NCBI GenBank assembly: GCA_022841345.1
Contig: JALHRR010000003.1
Location: 142,776-206,775 of the forward strand
Reading direction: 5' to 3'
DNA from: Saprospiraceae bacterium
GTDB taxonomy: Bacteria; Bacteroidota; Bacteroidia; Chitinophagales; Saprospiraceae
DNA length: 64,000 nucleotides
In this document: piece by piece, positions 53,365-62,689 of the stretch
How the letters are laid out: every line of letters starts with the position of its first letter
How positions within the stretch are numbered: position 1 is the first letter of the stretch
Program-made: the position numbers and the translations under genes
Notes under the pieces: generated by a model
What the model saw: the letters and a program-made list of their open reading frames with translations, nothing else
Told to the model about the DNA's origin: nothing
The model's database searches: none

Positions 53365-55707
53365 ATGTCAAAATTATACAGTCTTCTATTTTTGCTTGCC
53401 TGCCTTGGCTCCACTTTTACAGTAACTGCTCAGAATAGAATTTCAATTTCCGGAATTGTCAGAGATGCCTCCAATGGTGAAACCCTTATCGGTGCCAGTG
53501 TTGGTATTGTGGAAACAGGTGCAGGAACAATTACAAACGAGTACGGATTTTTCACTATCAATACTGAAAGGAAATCTGATTCGATTACCGTGGAAGTTAG
53601 TTATATCGGCTTTCTGCCTACCACCAGACGAATATCAGCTGAAAAAGATATTAAGCTTGATCTTACCCTCGGCAACAATGATCAGCTATTAGAGGAAGTC
53701 GTCATCACTGGAAATACTGTCCGTGAAGCAGTTCAATCCACTCAGATGAGTGTTGAGAATATCAGTATGCTGGAAGCTAAAGTCCTTCCTGCGTTTTTTG
53801 GAGAAGTGGATATAATCAAAACTTTGCAGCTTAAACCCGGCATCTCCTCCGGTTCGGAAGGTTCCTCAGGATTATTTGTAAGAGGAGGTAGTAATGATCA
53901 AAACCTGATAGTTCTGGACGAAGCGCTGGTGTACAATGCCAATCACCTGTTCGGTTTGTTCTCTGTCTTTAACTCTGACGCCATCAAGGATGTGAAGATC
54001 TACAAAGGTGGATTTCCGGCTCAGTATAGCGGGAGATTGTCCTCTGTGCTGGATGTGAGACTGAAAGAGGGTAACAACCAAAAATTCTCAGGCTCCGGAG
54101 GTATTGGGCTCATCTCCTCGCGCCTGACACTTGAAGGTCCTATTCAAAAAAACAAATCTTCATTTATAGTATCAGGACGCAGAACTTACATTGACCTGAT
54201 TACGAACCAAATTAATAAGGCAAATGAAGATAACCCTGACTTTAACAAAATTCCGGGTTACAATTTTTATGATCTGAATACCAAGGTAAATTTCAAGCTG
54301 GGCGAAAAAGATGTATTGTATCTTTCAGGATATTTTGGAAGAGACGTCTTTGGATTTAATTCAGACCTTTTCAATTTTGACTTTAACTGGGGAAATACTA
54401 CCGGAACAGCAAGGTGGAATCATATTTACAACTCCCGCTGGTTTTCCAATACTACGGTCACATTTTCTGACTATCAATACAATATCAGCAATAGTATCAC
54501 TGGTTTTAAGTTCAGTGTTGGATCTAATATTAAAGATATAAACCTCAAGCATGACATTTACTTTTCTCCCAATCCCAATCATGAAGTAAAAGCAGGTATC
54601 AGTGGAACACATCACAGATTTGTGGTGGGAAGGCTGAAAGCAGGCAGTGATGACGGCCTGGTTTCCTTTTCGGCAGGACAGGACCTGACAGCTGTAGAAT
54701 ATGGAGCCTATATTTCAGATGATTGGCAAATAACTCCTGCTTTAAAGGCTCATGTCGGCATGAGATTGTCTGGATTCAGCAGCGATGGTGCTAATTATCT
54801 AAGTCCTGAACCAAGACTTGCCCTGAGATATCTTTTAACTGAAAAACTGGCTATAAAAGCCAGTTATGCAAGGATGAGTCAATTCGTGCATTTGGTTTCC
54901 AATTCTGCTATTTCACTGCCTACTGATGTTTGGTATCCTTCAACCAAAAATGTGAAACCACAGACTTCAGATCAGGTTGCGCTCGGATGGTCATGGGAAT
55001 TGGGTAAAGATTTTGTTTTTACAAATGAATACTATTACAAATGGCTGGGCAATCAAATAGATTTCAAAGATCATGCACAGTTATTTGCCAATAATAACCT
55101 GGAAGGGGAATTTACTTTCGGCAATGGATTTGCTTACGGAACGGAATTGAGCATTGAGAAGAATTTTGGCAGACTCACCGGATGGATCGGTTATACACTG
55201 GCATTGATCAAAAGAGGAAATTTTGCAGATATCATGGGAGGGCGGTTTTTCTCACCAAGACATGACAGAAGACATGATGTGTCAGTAGTGGCCATGTACG
55301 AGGTCAATCGCTGGCTGACAGTGACTGCAACCTGGGTGTATGGAAGCGGAGATCTTACCTGGCTGCCTGGAGGACGGGGGCTCTTTCAGGATATTCCGGG
55401 CGGAACATCTACTCCGGTCTTTCCGATTTATGGAGACCGCAATACATTCCGTGTTCCGGATTATCATAGGATGGATGTGGGAATAGTCATCAAATTCTTT
55501 CCAAAATGGGGAGAAAATGACCTGACCATCAGCGTGTACAATGTTTACGATCGCAGAAATGCTTACTTCCTGTATCTGGAACCTCAGTATTCACAAGATT
55601 TTGGTGAAGATGGGCCACCTCCGGGTGCAGTTCCCAATGGAATTGCAGCAAAGCAAGTTTCTTTGTTTCCTATTCTGCCTTCATTCACCTGGAACTTTAA
55701 ATTTTAA
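53365..55707 (+). CDS. TonB-dependent receptor with carboxypeptidase-like N-terminal domain
   Basis: This 780-residue outer-membrane receptor starts with a signal peptide (KLYSLLFLLACLGSTFTVTAQ). A CarboxypepD_reg-like domain follows (RISISGIVRDASNGETLIGASVGIVETGAGTITNEYGFF), then the plug (QSTQMSVENISMLEAKVLPAFFGEVDIIKTLQLKPGISSGSEGSSGLFVRGG; DEALVYNANHLFGLFSVFNSDAIKDVKIYKGGFPAQYSGRLSSVLDV) and a ~22-strand barrel. It ends with a terminal aromatic strand (FPILPSFTWNFKF). The next gene, 3 bp downstream, is a DUF4249 lipoprotein, the usual partner of this receptor type. The substrate is unknown; no SusD is present. Confidence 0.94.
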   Translation: MSKLYSLLFLLACLGSTFTVTAQNRISISGIVRDASNGETLIGASVGIVETGAGTITNEYGFFTINTERKSDSITVEVSYIGFLPTTRRISAEKDIKLDLTLGNNDQLLEEVVITGNTVREAVQSTQMSVENISMLEAKVLPAFFGEVDIIKTLQLKPGISSGSEGSSGLFVRGGSNDQNLIVLDEALVYNANHLFGLFSVFNSDAIKDVKIYKGGFPAQYSGRLSSVLDVRLKEGNNQKFSGSGGIGLISSRLTLEGPIQKNKSSFIVSGRRTYIDLITNQINKANEDNPDFNKIPGYNFYDLNTKVNFKLGEKDVLYLSGYFGRDVFGFNSDLFNFDFNWGNTTGTARWNHIYNSRWFSNTTVTFSDYQYNISNSITGFKFSVGSNIKDINLKHDIYFSPNPNHEVKAGISGTHHRFVVGRLKAGSDDGLVSFSAGQDLTAVEYGAYISDDWQITPALKAHVGMRLSGFSSDGANYLSPEPRLALRYLLTEKLAIKASYARMSQFVHLVSNSAISLPTDVWYPSTKNVKPQTSDQVALGWSWELGKDFVFTNEYYYKWLGNQIDFKDHAQLFANNNLEGEFTFGNGFAYGTELSIEKNFGRLTGWIGYTLALIKRGNFADIMGGRFFSPRHDRRHDVSVVAMYEVNRWLTVTATWVYGSGDLTWLPGGRGLFQDIPGGTSTPVFPIYGDRNTFRVPDYHRMDVGIVIKFFPKWGENDLTISVYNVYDRRNAYFLYLEPQYSQDFGEDGPPPGAVPNGIAAKQVSLFPILPSFTWNFKF

Positions 55708-55710
55708 ATC

Positions 55711-56559
55711 ATGAATATCAAATATATATCAGCCGCCCTTCTGATCATCATAATCAGTCTGAGTGCCTGCAATCTTGAAAAACAAATAGAAATCGTCCTT
55801 CCTGCCTACGAGAGCCAGCCAGTTGTGGAATGCTATCTGGAGCCCGGAAAAGCATTCAGACTTTTGCTCAGTAAGAGCAACTCGTATTTCGATCCGATTC
55901 CATCAGATGACTTGTTACCTTATCTGGAAGCATTACTTATAAGTAATGCAGATGTCAGGATCAGATATGGATCGGAAGAGGTGATTCTGAATAATCAGGT
56001 AACGGTAGACTTTGAAACGGGTAAATTTTACAATTACAGCGCTTCTGCCATAGTACCTGAAAATTTTAGTGATGGATTTGAACTAGAAATAATTTTGCCT
56101 GATGGTAAGCTGATCACAGCAAATACAAAGCTACTTCCCGTAGTCCCAATAGATTCCATTTCCATAGAAAAGAATGCAAATAACAAAGCAAGATGTCTGG
56201 TCTATATAAAGGACAGTCCGGATGAAGAAAATTATTACAGAAGGATGCTGCACAATGGAAGCTTCCTGGATAGCTTTCCACAGCAGGATTTTATCACTGA
56301 CGATAAGCTGATAGAAAACAACATTTTTGTGTTTGGTACGGGTTACAATTACGATCCGGGAGATACCCTGTACAATACCATTTTCCATATTGACAAAGAG
56401 TATTCTGATTTCCTTACCAGTATTCAGGGTGCCATTTCTTCCAATGGAAATCCATTTGCTCAACCCGGGGTGATCATAACCAACCTGAAAGGCAATGCAA
56501 ATGCCATTGGCATATTCACAGGCCTGAGTTACGACAGGGTCATGAGTGTCATTCCTTAA
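55711..56559 (+). CDS. DUF4249 family lipoprotein
   Basis: This 282-residue predicted lipoprotein has the signal ISAALLIIIISLSAC with the lipidated Cys near residue 20. DUF4249 features include the early VLPAYESQPVVECYLEPGKAFRLLLSKSNSYFDP, the ADVRIRYGSEEVILN strand pair, LPDGKLITANTKLLPVVPIDSI and the C-terminal GNPFAQPGVIITNLKGNANAIGIFTGLSYD. These proteins are encoded directly after TonB-dependent receptors, as here (3-bp gap), and are thought to be surface or periplasmic partners. The function is not established. Confidence 0.9.
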   Translation: MNIKYISAALLIIIISLSACNLEKQIEIVLPAYESQPVVECYLEPGKAFRLLLSKSNSYFDPIPSDDLLPYLEALLISNADVRIRYGSEEVILNNQVTVDFETGKFYNYSASAIVPENFSDGFELEIILPDGKLITANTKLLPVVPIDSISIEKNANNKARCLVYIKDSPDEENYYRRMLHNGSFLDSFPQQDFITDDKLIENNIFVFGTGYNYDPGDTLYNTIFHIDKEYSDFLTSIQGAISSNGNPFAQPGVIITNLKGNANAIGIFTGLSYDRVMSVIP

Positions 56560-56867
56560 ATAATATCAAAACCCACCCCATAAAAAAAGGGAGCGACTGT
56601 TCGCTCCCTGAGCTCGATAAAAACGTGCTTATGGATAGGTGTAGATCTTGTGTATGTGCGACTTATGTCAATCTAAACACAAGAATATACTCACTGAATG
56701 TATAAAAGGTTTGGTATGTCTCCAGTAAAATCTAATCCTTTGTTCTGCTAATATTCAAAACCAAATCCGCTTTTTTTCATTGTAAAAAGAAAAGCTGTTT
56801 TCCTGCCAGGTTCTTTTTTCGTTAATATGGTTAAGAATCACAGAAAGATGCTGACAAAAAACGAGTT
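56560..56867. other. Intergenic with a leftward-oriented terminator, no gene called
   Basis: Apart from the hairpin at 56589-56608 the spacer is AT-rich and unremarkable. On the minus strand a 10-codon frame (56748-56780, starting MKKSGFGFEY) is the only short frame of note and cannot be supported as a gene. The orientation of the terminator suggests some transcript enters from the right on the minus strand. Confidence 0.35.
56589..56608 (-). terminator. Hairpin terminator with T-tract on the minus strand
   Basis: GGGAGCGA pairs with TCGCTCCC around CTGT. On the minus strand it is followed by seven T. On the plus strand it is followed by TGAGCTCG, not a T-tract, although it lies 30 bp after the DUF4249 stop. 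It may still end that transcript, with reduced efficiency. Confidence 0.6.
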
Positions 56868-57698
56868 ATGAATATCAATGTAGAAAGCCTTAAGGATTGG
56901 ATAATAGTATTTGGCGTACAGTTTCTCATAGCCCTTGCAGTTCTGATTTTTGGTTGGTACGCTATCAATTTTCTGAGTCGCTTTCTGCGATCAAGACTGC
57001 AAAAAAGAGATATTGATCCTTCCCTGGCTGAGTTTATCACCCTGGGAACAAAAAATTTGTTGCGGGTATTATTGATTATATCCGTGATGGGTATGCTTGG
57101 ATTTGAGAATACCTCATTTATTGCAGTTTTGGGAGCACTGGCTTTGGCAATTGGGCTGGCATTACAAGGAACGCTTCAAAACTTCGCCGGTGGAGTTATT
57201 ATCCTTTTTCTCAAACCATTTCGTACAGGAGATGTAGTGGAGATTAATGGAGAGATCGGTAAAGTTGAAAAAATATCTCTCTTCTACACTTTTCTGCGCC
57301 TGGCTGATAACCGAATTGTATTATTCCCCAATGGTAAGATTTCAAATGAGCAGTTGACCAATTTCAATGTTGAGCCACTAAGAAGAGTGGATTTCAGCAT
57401 TGCTATTGCTTACGGCGATGATGTTTCACTGGCAAGAACTGTTATTCTGCAGCTTTGTGCTGAAGATACACGCATCCTGACAGAACCACCACCCTTTATT
57501 GCCCTGGGAGAGCTGGCAGATAATTCTATCAATATCATTATTCGTGTGTGGTGCAACACTGCTGATTACTGGGGCGTGTTTTTTGATATGCAGGAAAGAA
57601 TCTATGCTGTCTTCCCTGAAAGAGGATTGAACTTCCCTTTCCCGCAGCTGGACTTGCATCTTGTCAATGGTGTCGAAGGTATTGGCAAGCAGGATTAA
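56868..57698 (+). CDS. Small-conductance mechanosensitive channel (MscS family)
   Basis: This 276-residue channel is near the E. coli MscS length. TM1 (IIVFGVQFLIALAVLIFGWYAI) and TM2 (NLLRVLLIISVMGMLGF) precede the pore helix TM3 (FIAVLGALALAIGLALQGTLQNFAGGVIILFLKPF), which has the conserved Ala/Gly packing and QG/N-F-A-G-G kink. The beta domain begins with RTGDVVEINGEIGKVEKISLFYTFLRLADNRIVLFPNGKISNEQLTNF. The C-terminus ends in the family's FPFPQLDLHL motif. It relieves hypo-osmotic shock. The gene stands alone. Confidence 0.95.
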   Translation: MNINVESLKDWIIVFGVQFLIALAVLIFGWYAINFLSRFLRSRLQKRDIDPSLAEFITLGTKNLLRVLLIISVMGMLGFENTSFIAVLGALALAIGLALQGTLQNFAGGVIILFLKPFRTGDVVEINGEIGKVEKISLFYTFLRLADNRIVLFPNGKISNEQLTNFNVEPLRRVDFSIAIAYGDDVSLARTVILQLCAEDTRILTEPPPFIALGELADNSINIIIRVWCNTADYWGVFFDMQERIYAVFPERGLNFPFPQLDLHLVNGVEGIGKQD

Positions 57699-57715
57699 GC
57701 TTGCCTGATATATAT

Positions 57716-58780
57716 TCAGATTCTATATTTTTGAATAATACGCGTAAACCATTTGTTGTAAAAATATGAAACCATCACACTGATGATGAGGACTAAAGCC
57801 ATTTGATACAATTGCACTTCATTCCCCTGAGTATATTTAACGATCTCAAGTATCAGCATATGCCATAAATAAAGCGCAAAAGAAAACCCACCCATCCAAA
57901 CCATTCCTTTTACAAAAGATTTTGGGAGGACTTTATATAAAAATATAGCAATGGAACTATAGCCCAATAAAGCGAAATAATCATTGAACAATTGCCCGCT
58001 AGCTCCACCTTTCATTCCCATCCAGGCATACGAAACACAAAAAATTACACCAGTTAATAAGAAATGACCAGACTTGAAGTTTTGTTTCATTTTACCTTCC
58101 TGCAACCATCCCGCCATTACCATTCCAAGAACAAACTCCCAGATATAATGCAGAAAAAAACTATTCCATATGCGCAGGTCTTCTTTGCCCAACCACCACA
58201 CCAGCATAGCCCAGGTCAGACTAATAAATACAGAAAAAGATAAAAACCAGGCTTTGGATAAATATTTTTCCAATGCTACCAAAATATAAAATACCAGATA
58301 AAACTGAAATAATGTGGACATAAACCACAACTGATATCCATAACTACCTATGATACGCTCATCAAACATTTTGTAAAGGAAAATATGCCCCCCCAGTGCA
58401 TACCACGACCCTTCAAAGACAGGCCAAAATAAAGCTATGAGCGCAGAAATCAATACGACAATAATATAGGGAAGATAAATTCTGCTGAATTTGTGTCTGT
58501 AAAATGTAGCAGGTTTAGGCTGTCTGTTGAGATAAGAATAAAACAAACCAAATCCTGAAAGTAAAAAGAAAAGGTGAACGCCTGTGCCGCCAAACTGAAT
58601 AAGTGCGTTCCATGGCTCATCCAGCTTTAGTGCTTGAAGTAAGTGAAATACGACAATAGTGAAGATGGAATATCCTCTCAGGAATGTGATGATCTCAAAT
58701 CTTTGGATAAGGCTACCGATTATGTGCGAAGGGTAAAATATGTTTTTTGAACCGGTATTCCAAATATTAAGGCAGGGCAT
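57716..58780 (-). CDS. Acyltransferase family 3 membrane protein
   Basis: This 354-residue protein has about ten membrane helices and belongs to the Acyltransferase_3 (OafA/NodX-like) family. Landmarks are IITFLRGYSIFTIVVFHLLQAL (catalytic His region), GGTGVHLFFLLSGFGLFYSYLNR, FYRHKFSRIYLPYIIVVLISALI, LWFMSTLFQFYLVFYIL and the late GGFSFALYLWHMLILEI. It likely O-acylates a surface glycan or lipid. The first ~25 residues (MPCLNIWNTGSKNIF...) are atypical for the family, so the true start could lie further in. Repeat DNA lies just upstream of the gene. Confidence 0.85.
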   Translation of the reverse strand: MPCLNIWNTGSKNIFYPSHIIGSLIQRFEIITFLRGYSIFTIVVFHLLQALKLDEPWNALIQFGGTGVHLFFLLSGFGLFYSYLNRQPKPATFYRHKFSRIYLPYIIVVLISALIALFWPVFEGSWYALGGHIFLYKMFDERIIGSYGYQLWFMSTLFQFYLVFYILVALEKYLSKAWFLSFSVFISLTWAMLVWWLGKEDLRIWNSFFLHYIWEFVLGMVMAGWLQEGKMKQNFKSGHFLLTGVIFCVSYAWMGMKGGASGQLFNDYFALLGYSSIAIFLYKVLPKSFVKGMVWMGGFSFALYLWHMLILEIVKYTQGNEVQLYQMALVLIISVMVSYFYNKWFTRIIQKYRI

Positions 58781-59048
58781 TTAGGCATTGATAATTAATT
58801 TGCAAGCATCTAGCCATCACCCCCTGGTTGTTTGCGTAAAGTTAAATTCGCAACTTCTTGCCGGCTATTGAGCCGAAGACCAGATGCTAGAAGCCGGCTG
58901 ATTTCTCACATCTCGAAGCTAGTGGCTCGTGGCTCGTGGCTCGGAGCTTCTTCCTGACCCACACCCGCAACCCCCCACCGGCTGTTGAGCCAGAGGCCAG
59001 AAGCTAGAAGCGGCTGTTCCGGCTGTTAACTGGCTGTTTACTTACTCC
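58781..59048. repeat. Microrepeat block downstream of the SNF2 helicase gene
   Basis: Degenerate tandem units include CTCGTGGCTCGTGGCTCGG, GCCAGAGGCCAGAAGCTAG and CTTACTCCTTACTCC, separated by CCGGCTGTT or CCGGCTATT. There is no GTGATG array in this copy. The CTCCTT units continue into the last codons of the helicase gene. No coding sequence is seen. Confidence 0.6.
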
Positions 59049-62000
59049 TTACTCCTTTCCCCTTATTCCTTCTTCCCCTCCCAGCAACTGCAACATATCC
59101 TTCTTTGATAATGATTTCAATACATCAGAATCCGTCTTGATCAGGTCATTTGCCAGTGTAGTCTTACTTTGTTGTAATTTGATGATTTTTTCCTCCACAG
59201 TGTCCGGACAAATCAACCTCACCGCAATCACATGTTTATTTTGTCCGATTCTGTAACTCCGGTCGATCGCCTGGTTTTCTACAGCCGGATTCCACCATGG
59301 ATCTACGATGTACACATAATCCGCTTCTGTTAGATTGAGTCCTGTTCCACCCGCTTTCAGGCTGATCAGAAAAACCCGCACATTTTCATCATTCTGAAAT
59401 GAATGAACCCCTGCTGCACGATTTTTGGTCTGGCCGCTGAGATACTCATGTTGAATACCCTTTTCAATCAATGCCTCGCGGATCAGGTCCAGCATACCGA
59501 CAAACTGAGAAAAAACCAGGATTTTATGCTCAGGAGACTTTGCTTCGATCTGCTCCATCAGCACATCCAGCTTGGCAGAGCTCGTTCCCTCATGAGCTTC
59601 ATTCTTCAACAGGGTGGGCGAATTACAAATCTGCCTCAGTCGGGTCAATCCAGTCAATACATACATACTGCTTTTGGGCAATTCCTCAGCATTTTTAGTG
59701 GCAATATATTCTCTCAACTCCTGTTCAACGGATTCATAGACTTGTCGCTGGGCTGCTCCCATTTCACAATAAATGAGCATTTCGGTCTTCTCAGGAAGTT
59801 CTGTAGCTACCTGTTTTTTTGTCCTGCGCAATAGAAATGGGTGGATTTTCTGCTGCAACTCAGCCCTCCTTACATGATCGTCAAACTGATCGATGGGCTT
59901 TGAATACACGTCTCTGAAAAACGCTTTGTTTCCCAATAATCCAGGGCTGACAAATGAAAATTGCCCAAATAAATCAAATGTATTATTCTCAATCGGAGTA
60001 CCGGTCAGGACAAGTCTGTTGCGGGACTTCAGCAGGCAAGCGGCATGATATCGCTGTGATTCCGGATTCTTAATGGCCTGAGATTCATCCAGAATGATAT
60101 AATTGAACAGATAGGATTTGAACAAATGAATGTCTGTCAGTAAAGTCCCATAAGTAGTGAGCGTGATATCATAATCAGAAAACTGCTCTTTTGCTTTCAG
60201 CTTAGAGATGCCATGATGCGTGAAAATTTTCAGACTTGGAGCAAATTTTTCTACCTCCTCCTGCCAGTTGAATAAAAGCGAAGTTGGCACAATCACAAGA
60301 TTATTGCTTTGTTGTCTTTTATCTTTTTGTAACAGTAGAAAGGCGAGGACCTGAATTGTTTTCCCCAATCCCATATCATCCGCCAGACAACCGCCAAAAT
60401 TGAATTCATCCAGAAAATTCAGCCAATTCAAGCCCTGCTGCTGATAGTCACGTAGTGTAGCATTCAATGCGTCCGGCACCGGAACCGTCTGAATGGAATC
60501 AAAATTGTAAAAGCGTTTTTGATATAACTCCAGCTCATTCTGCAATGCAGCAGAAAGCATTTCGGTCTCATAAAGTCTCGAAACATCGCTGAAGTTTTGT
60601 CTGGGAGTTCTGAGAATCAGACCAGAAATTTCTCCTGATTGAAAATAAGACTCAAATTTCTCCATCCATTCTTTTGGTAAAATACCCTTAGTCCCGTCGT
60701 CCAGGGTAACATACTTACTGCGGTTTTTGACTGCTTTCTGCAGCTGTTTTAGTGAAGCTTGCTGTTTACCAAATTTAACCTTGATCTGTGTTTCAAACCA
60801 GTCAATGCCACTGTTGACAAATATATTGATGCTGGCTTTGTAAGGATTGAGGACATTCTTTTTCAGTGTATTGAATCCCAAAATCAACACATTCTCTGCT
60901 CTCCAGTCGTCAAATGCCTGAAGGAACCACTCTTCCTCCATAAAGCGATATTTGTGCAGTTGAAAGGAATGATGCAGATGCGGAATTTTCTCAAATTCCG
61001 GATGTTGCCGCATCAGCATGGAGAGAAATTGAAGCTCAGCATCGGCATCTCTTTCTACTTGGAAAGTGTTGCCATTCTGATCCCTGTCATACACCTGCTT
61101 TTTAGAAAGAATTGGAATTTCCACCTTTCCATATCGCATGGCTGGAGTGATAAACACAAAGTCGCCTCCATCACTGAGATAGATGATTTTCTCCATTCCT
61201 GTATCATAACCCTGCTCCTGCAATTGTTCCTCAGTGGCCTTTTCTATATATGAATACCTGATCTCTATCCTGTCTTCCAGTACATCCAGAATATCCTTTT
61301 TGAATGCCGCGAATTTGTTGGTATGAATCAGCACGATGGGGTTTTGCTTTCTGAAAAACTGTATCACCCGCAGCATATCCATATCAGCGATCAGGTGCAT
61401 TTTGTCTTCGATATGCACAAAAAATCCGTTTTTCACAGTCAATGACTTGATAGGATATCGCTTATCATTCAAAATTAATTCTCCCCAAACCTCATGAAAT
61501 ATATCTTTCAAATCTACATGAATGCATAAGCCGGGTCGCGAATCCAGAAGCACCACGGGGACGATGGATTGCGCATTTACAATTTCAGAAATTCGTGGAT
61601 CATGCCAGTAGGTCCTCATTTTCTGAGGATTCCGTATAATTGCCCGGAAAGCATCTGCATTCGCAGGCGGCAGTAAGTCCGGCTCATACTTTTTCAATGC
61701 TGACAATGCTGAATAAAACTTTGCTGTTTCCAGGTCATCTGTTGTCCAGATCAGTTCCTGAGAATTCTTTGCTTCAAATGGATTTTTTAGTACACCCTCC
61801 TTACTTGTGGGTGCCTCAAACAATTCTACCTGATATTGCTCATAATATTTGTTTCTGCTGAGCACCACGAAGGAGGTATTGCTGTCCCTGGAAATATTTT
61901 TTTCTTGATGTAGCGGGATCTGAGCGGGAAATAACTGACCCTGTACCGAACCTGAAATAGCAGGATTCCAGGGCAGCAGCCCCTCGATTACCGGCTTTAT

Positions 62001-62468
62001 CTCAAATGCCTTATGAGTGTATATCAGCTCAAAATATTGATCAGGATTCGGATCATCCTGTAATCCATATTCTCTTGCTGTTTGCCTGATATGTTCTCTT
62101 CTCAGCCTTTTGTCAAAAAATATTCTGAAATATGGCTTGTCCAGAATGGAATATATCACCTGAGCCTGGTGTGTACAGAGTGTTTTCTTCAGAGTCTTAC
62201 AGGGGCAGGAAAGCAATATTCCATCAATTGTTTGTTCGACGCTCACTTCCGGAAAAGCGACATTCACAGAAATCCCCCCAAATTGAGCCATATCCACTTC
62301 TATCCGTAGCGCCTCCAATTCAACAGATGATTTACGGTCGGTTGCAATCAGCTCCGCACTATGCCTCAGCACATCGGCATAGCTGAGCTCTCCGATATTT
62401 TTCCCCTCTATAAAATAGTCTTTTGGATGCAAATTCATGCCGGATGGACCTCCATTTTTAATGGGCAA
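59049..62468 (-). CDS. SWIM zinc-finger SNF2-family helicase
   Basis: This 1139-residue ATP-dependent DNA translocase of the bacterial SNF2 type has a SWIM zinc finger near the N-terminus (LSCPCKTLKKTLCTH, residues ~86-100; CxC...CxH). A long ~550-residue middle region follows. The motor starts at about residue 685: CLADDMGLGKTIQVLAF (Walker A), NYIILDESQAIKNP (DESQ Walker B), LVLTGTPIENNTFDLFGQF, FLLRRTKKQVATELPEK, VFSQFVGMLDLI, LISLKAGGTGLNLTEADYV and DRSYRIGQNKHV. The role is probably in transcription recycling or repair, as for RapA/HepA-like relatives, but this is uncertain. The last ten residues (GGEEGIRGKE) are encoded by CTCCTT-type microrepeats that also give the stop. ATG at residue 11 is an alternative start. 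Confidence 0.93.
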   Translation of the reverse strand: MPIKNGGPSGMNLHPKDYFIEGKNIGELSYADVLRHSAELIATDRKSSVELEALRIEVDMAQFGGISVNVAFPEVSVEQTIDGILLSCPCKTLKKTLCTHQAQVIYSILDKPYFRIFFDKRLRREHIRQTAREYGLQDDPNPDQYFELIYTHKAFEIKPVIEGLLPWNPAISGSVQGQLFPAQIPLHQEKNISRDSNTSFVVLSRNKYYEQYQVELFEAPTSKEGVLKNPFEAKNSQELIWTTDDLETAKFYSALSALKKYEPDLLPPANADAFRAIIRNPQKMRTYWHDPRISEIVNAQSIVPVVLLDSRPGLCIHVDLKDIFHEVWGELILNDKRYPIKSLTVKNGFFVHIEDKMHLIADMDMLRVIQFFRKQNPIVLIHTNKFAAFKKDILDVLEDRIEIRYSYIEKATEEQLQEQGYDTGMEKIIYLSDGGDFVFITPAMRYGKVEIPILSKKQVYDRDQNGNTFQVERDADAELQFLSMLMRQHPEFEKIPHLHHSFQLHKYRFMEEEWFLQAFDDWRAENVLILGFNTLKKNVLNPYKASINIFVNSGIDWFETQIKVKFGKQQASLKQLQKAVKNRSKYVTLDDGTKGILPKEWMEKFESYFQSGEISGLILRTPRQNFSDVSRLYETEMLSAALQNELELYQKRFYNFDSIQTVPVPDALNATLRDYQQQGLNWLNFLDEFNFGGCLADDMGLGKTIQVLAFLLLQKDKRQQSNNLVIVPTSLLFNWQEEVEKFAPSLKIFTHHGISKLKAKEQFSDYDITLTTYGTLLTDIHLFKSYLFNYIILDESQAIKNPESQRYHAACLLKSRNRLVLTGTPIENNTFDLFGQFSFVSPGLLGNKAFFRDVYSKPIDQFDDHVRRAELQQKIHPFLLRRTKKQVATELPEKTEMLIYCEMGAAQRQVYESVEQELREYIATKNAEELPKSSMYVLTGLTRLRQICNSPTLLKNEAHEGTSSAKLDVLMEQIEAKSPEHKILVFSQFVGMLDLIREALIEKGIQHEYLSGQTKNRAAGVHSFQNDENVRVFLISLKAGGTGLNLTEADYVYIVDPWWNPAVENQAIDRSYRIGQNKHVIAVRLICPDTVEEKIIKLQQSKTTLANDLIKTDSDVLKSLSKKDMLQLLGGEEGIRGKE

Positions 62469-62689
62469 TAATAGGTTTAATTAATGACATTTTTTCACCG
62501 GCTTATCCCCCCATGCACCCACAACTCAAACCCTCACACCGCCTCAACGCCTTAACGCCTTAACGAACCACACTCTCAACTCTCAACCCACACCGGCTGT
62601 TGCAAGAAGCCAGTCCCCAAAGCTTTGGGGAAGAAGCTGCTACTTCACACTCCGATTTAACGCTTAACCGATTCCCGGGCAACGGGCTA
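62469..62689. repeat. Microrepeat block with CCCCAAAGCTTTGGGG palindrome
   Basis: CCTCAACGCCTTAACGCC, ACTCTCAACTCTCAACCC and GATTTAACGCTTAACCGATT units, with CCGGCTGTT at about 62592. CCCCAAAGCTTTGGGG lies at 62615-62630, the third exact copy in the window. A final CTATCCGGCTGTT supplies the stop and last codons of the EEP gene. Confidence 0.6.

Noticed and set aside
56748..56780. 10-codon minus-strand frame (MKKSGFGFEY)
   Set aside because: It is too short to support without expression or conservation data, although a leftward terminator lies downstream.
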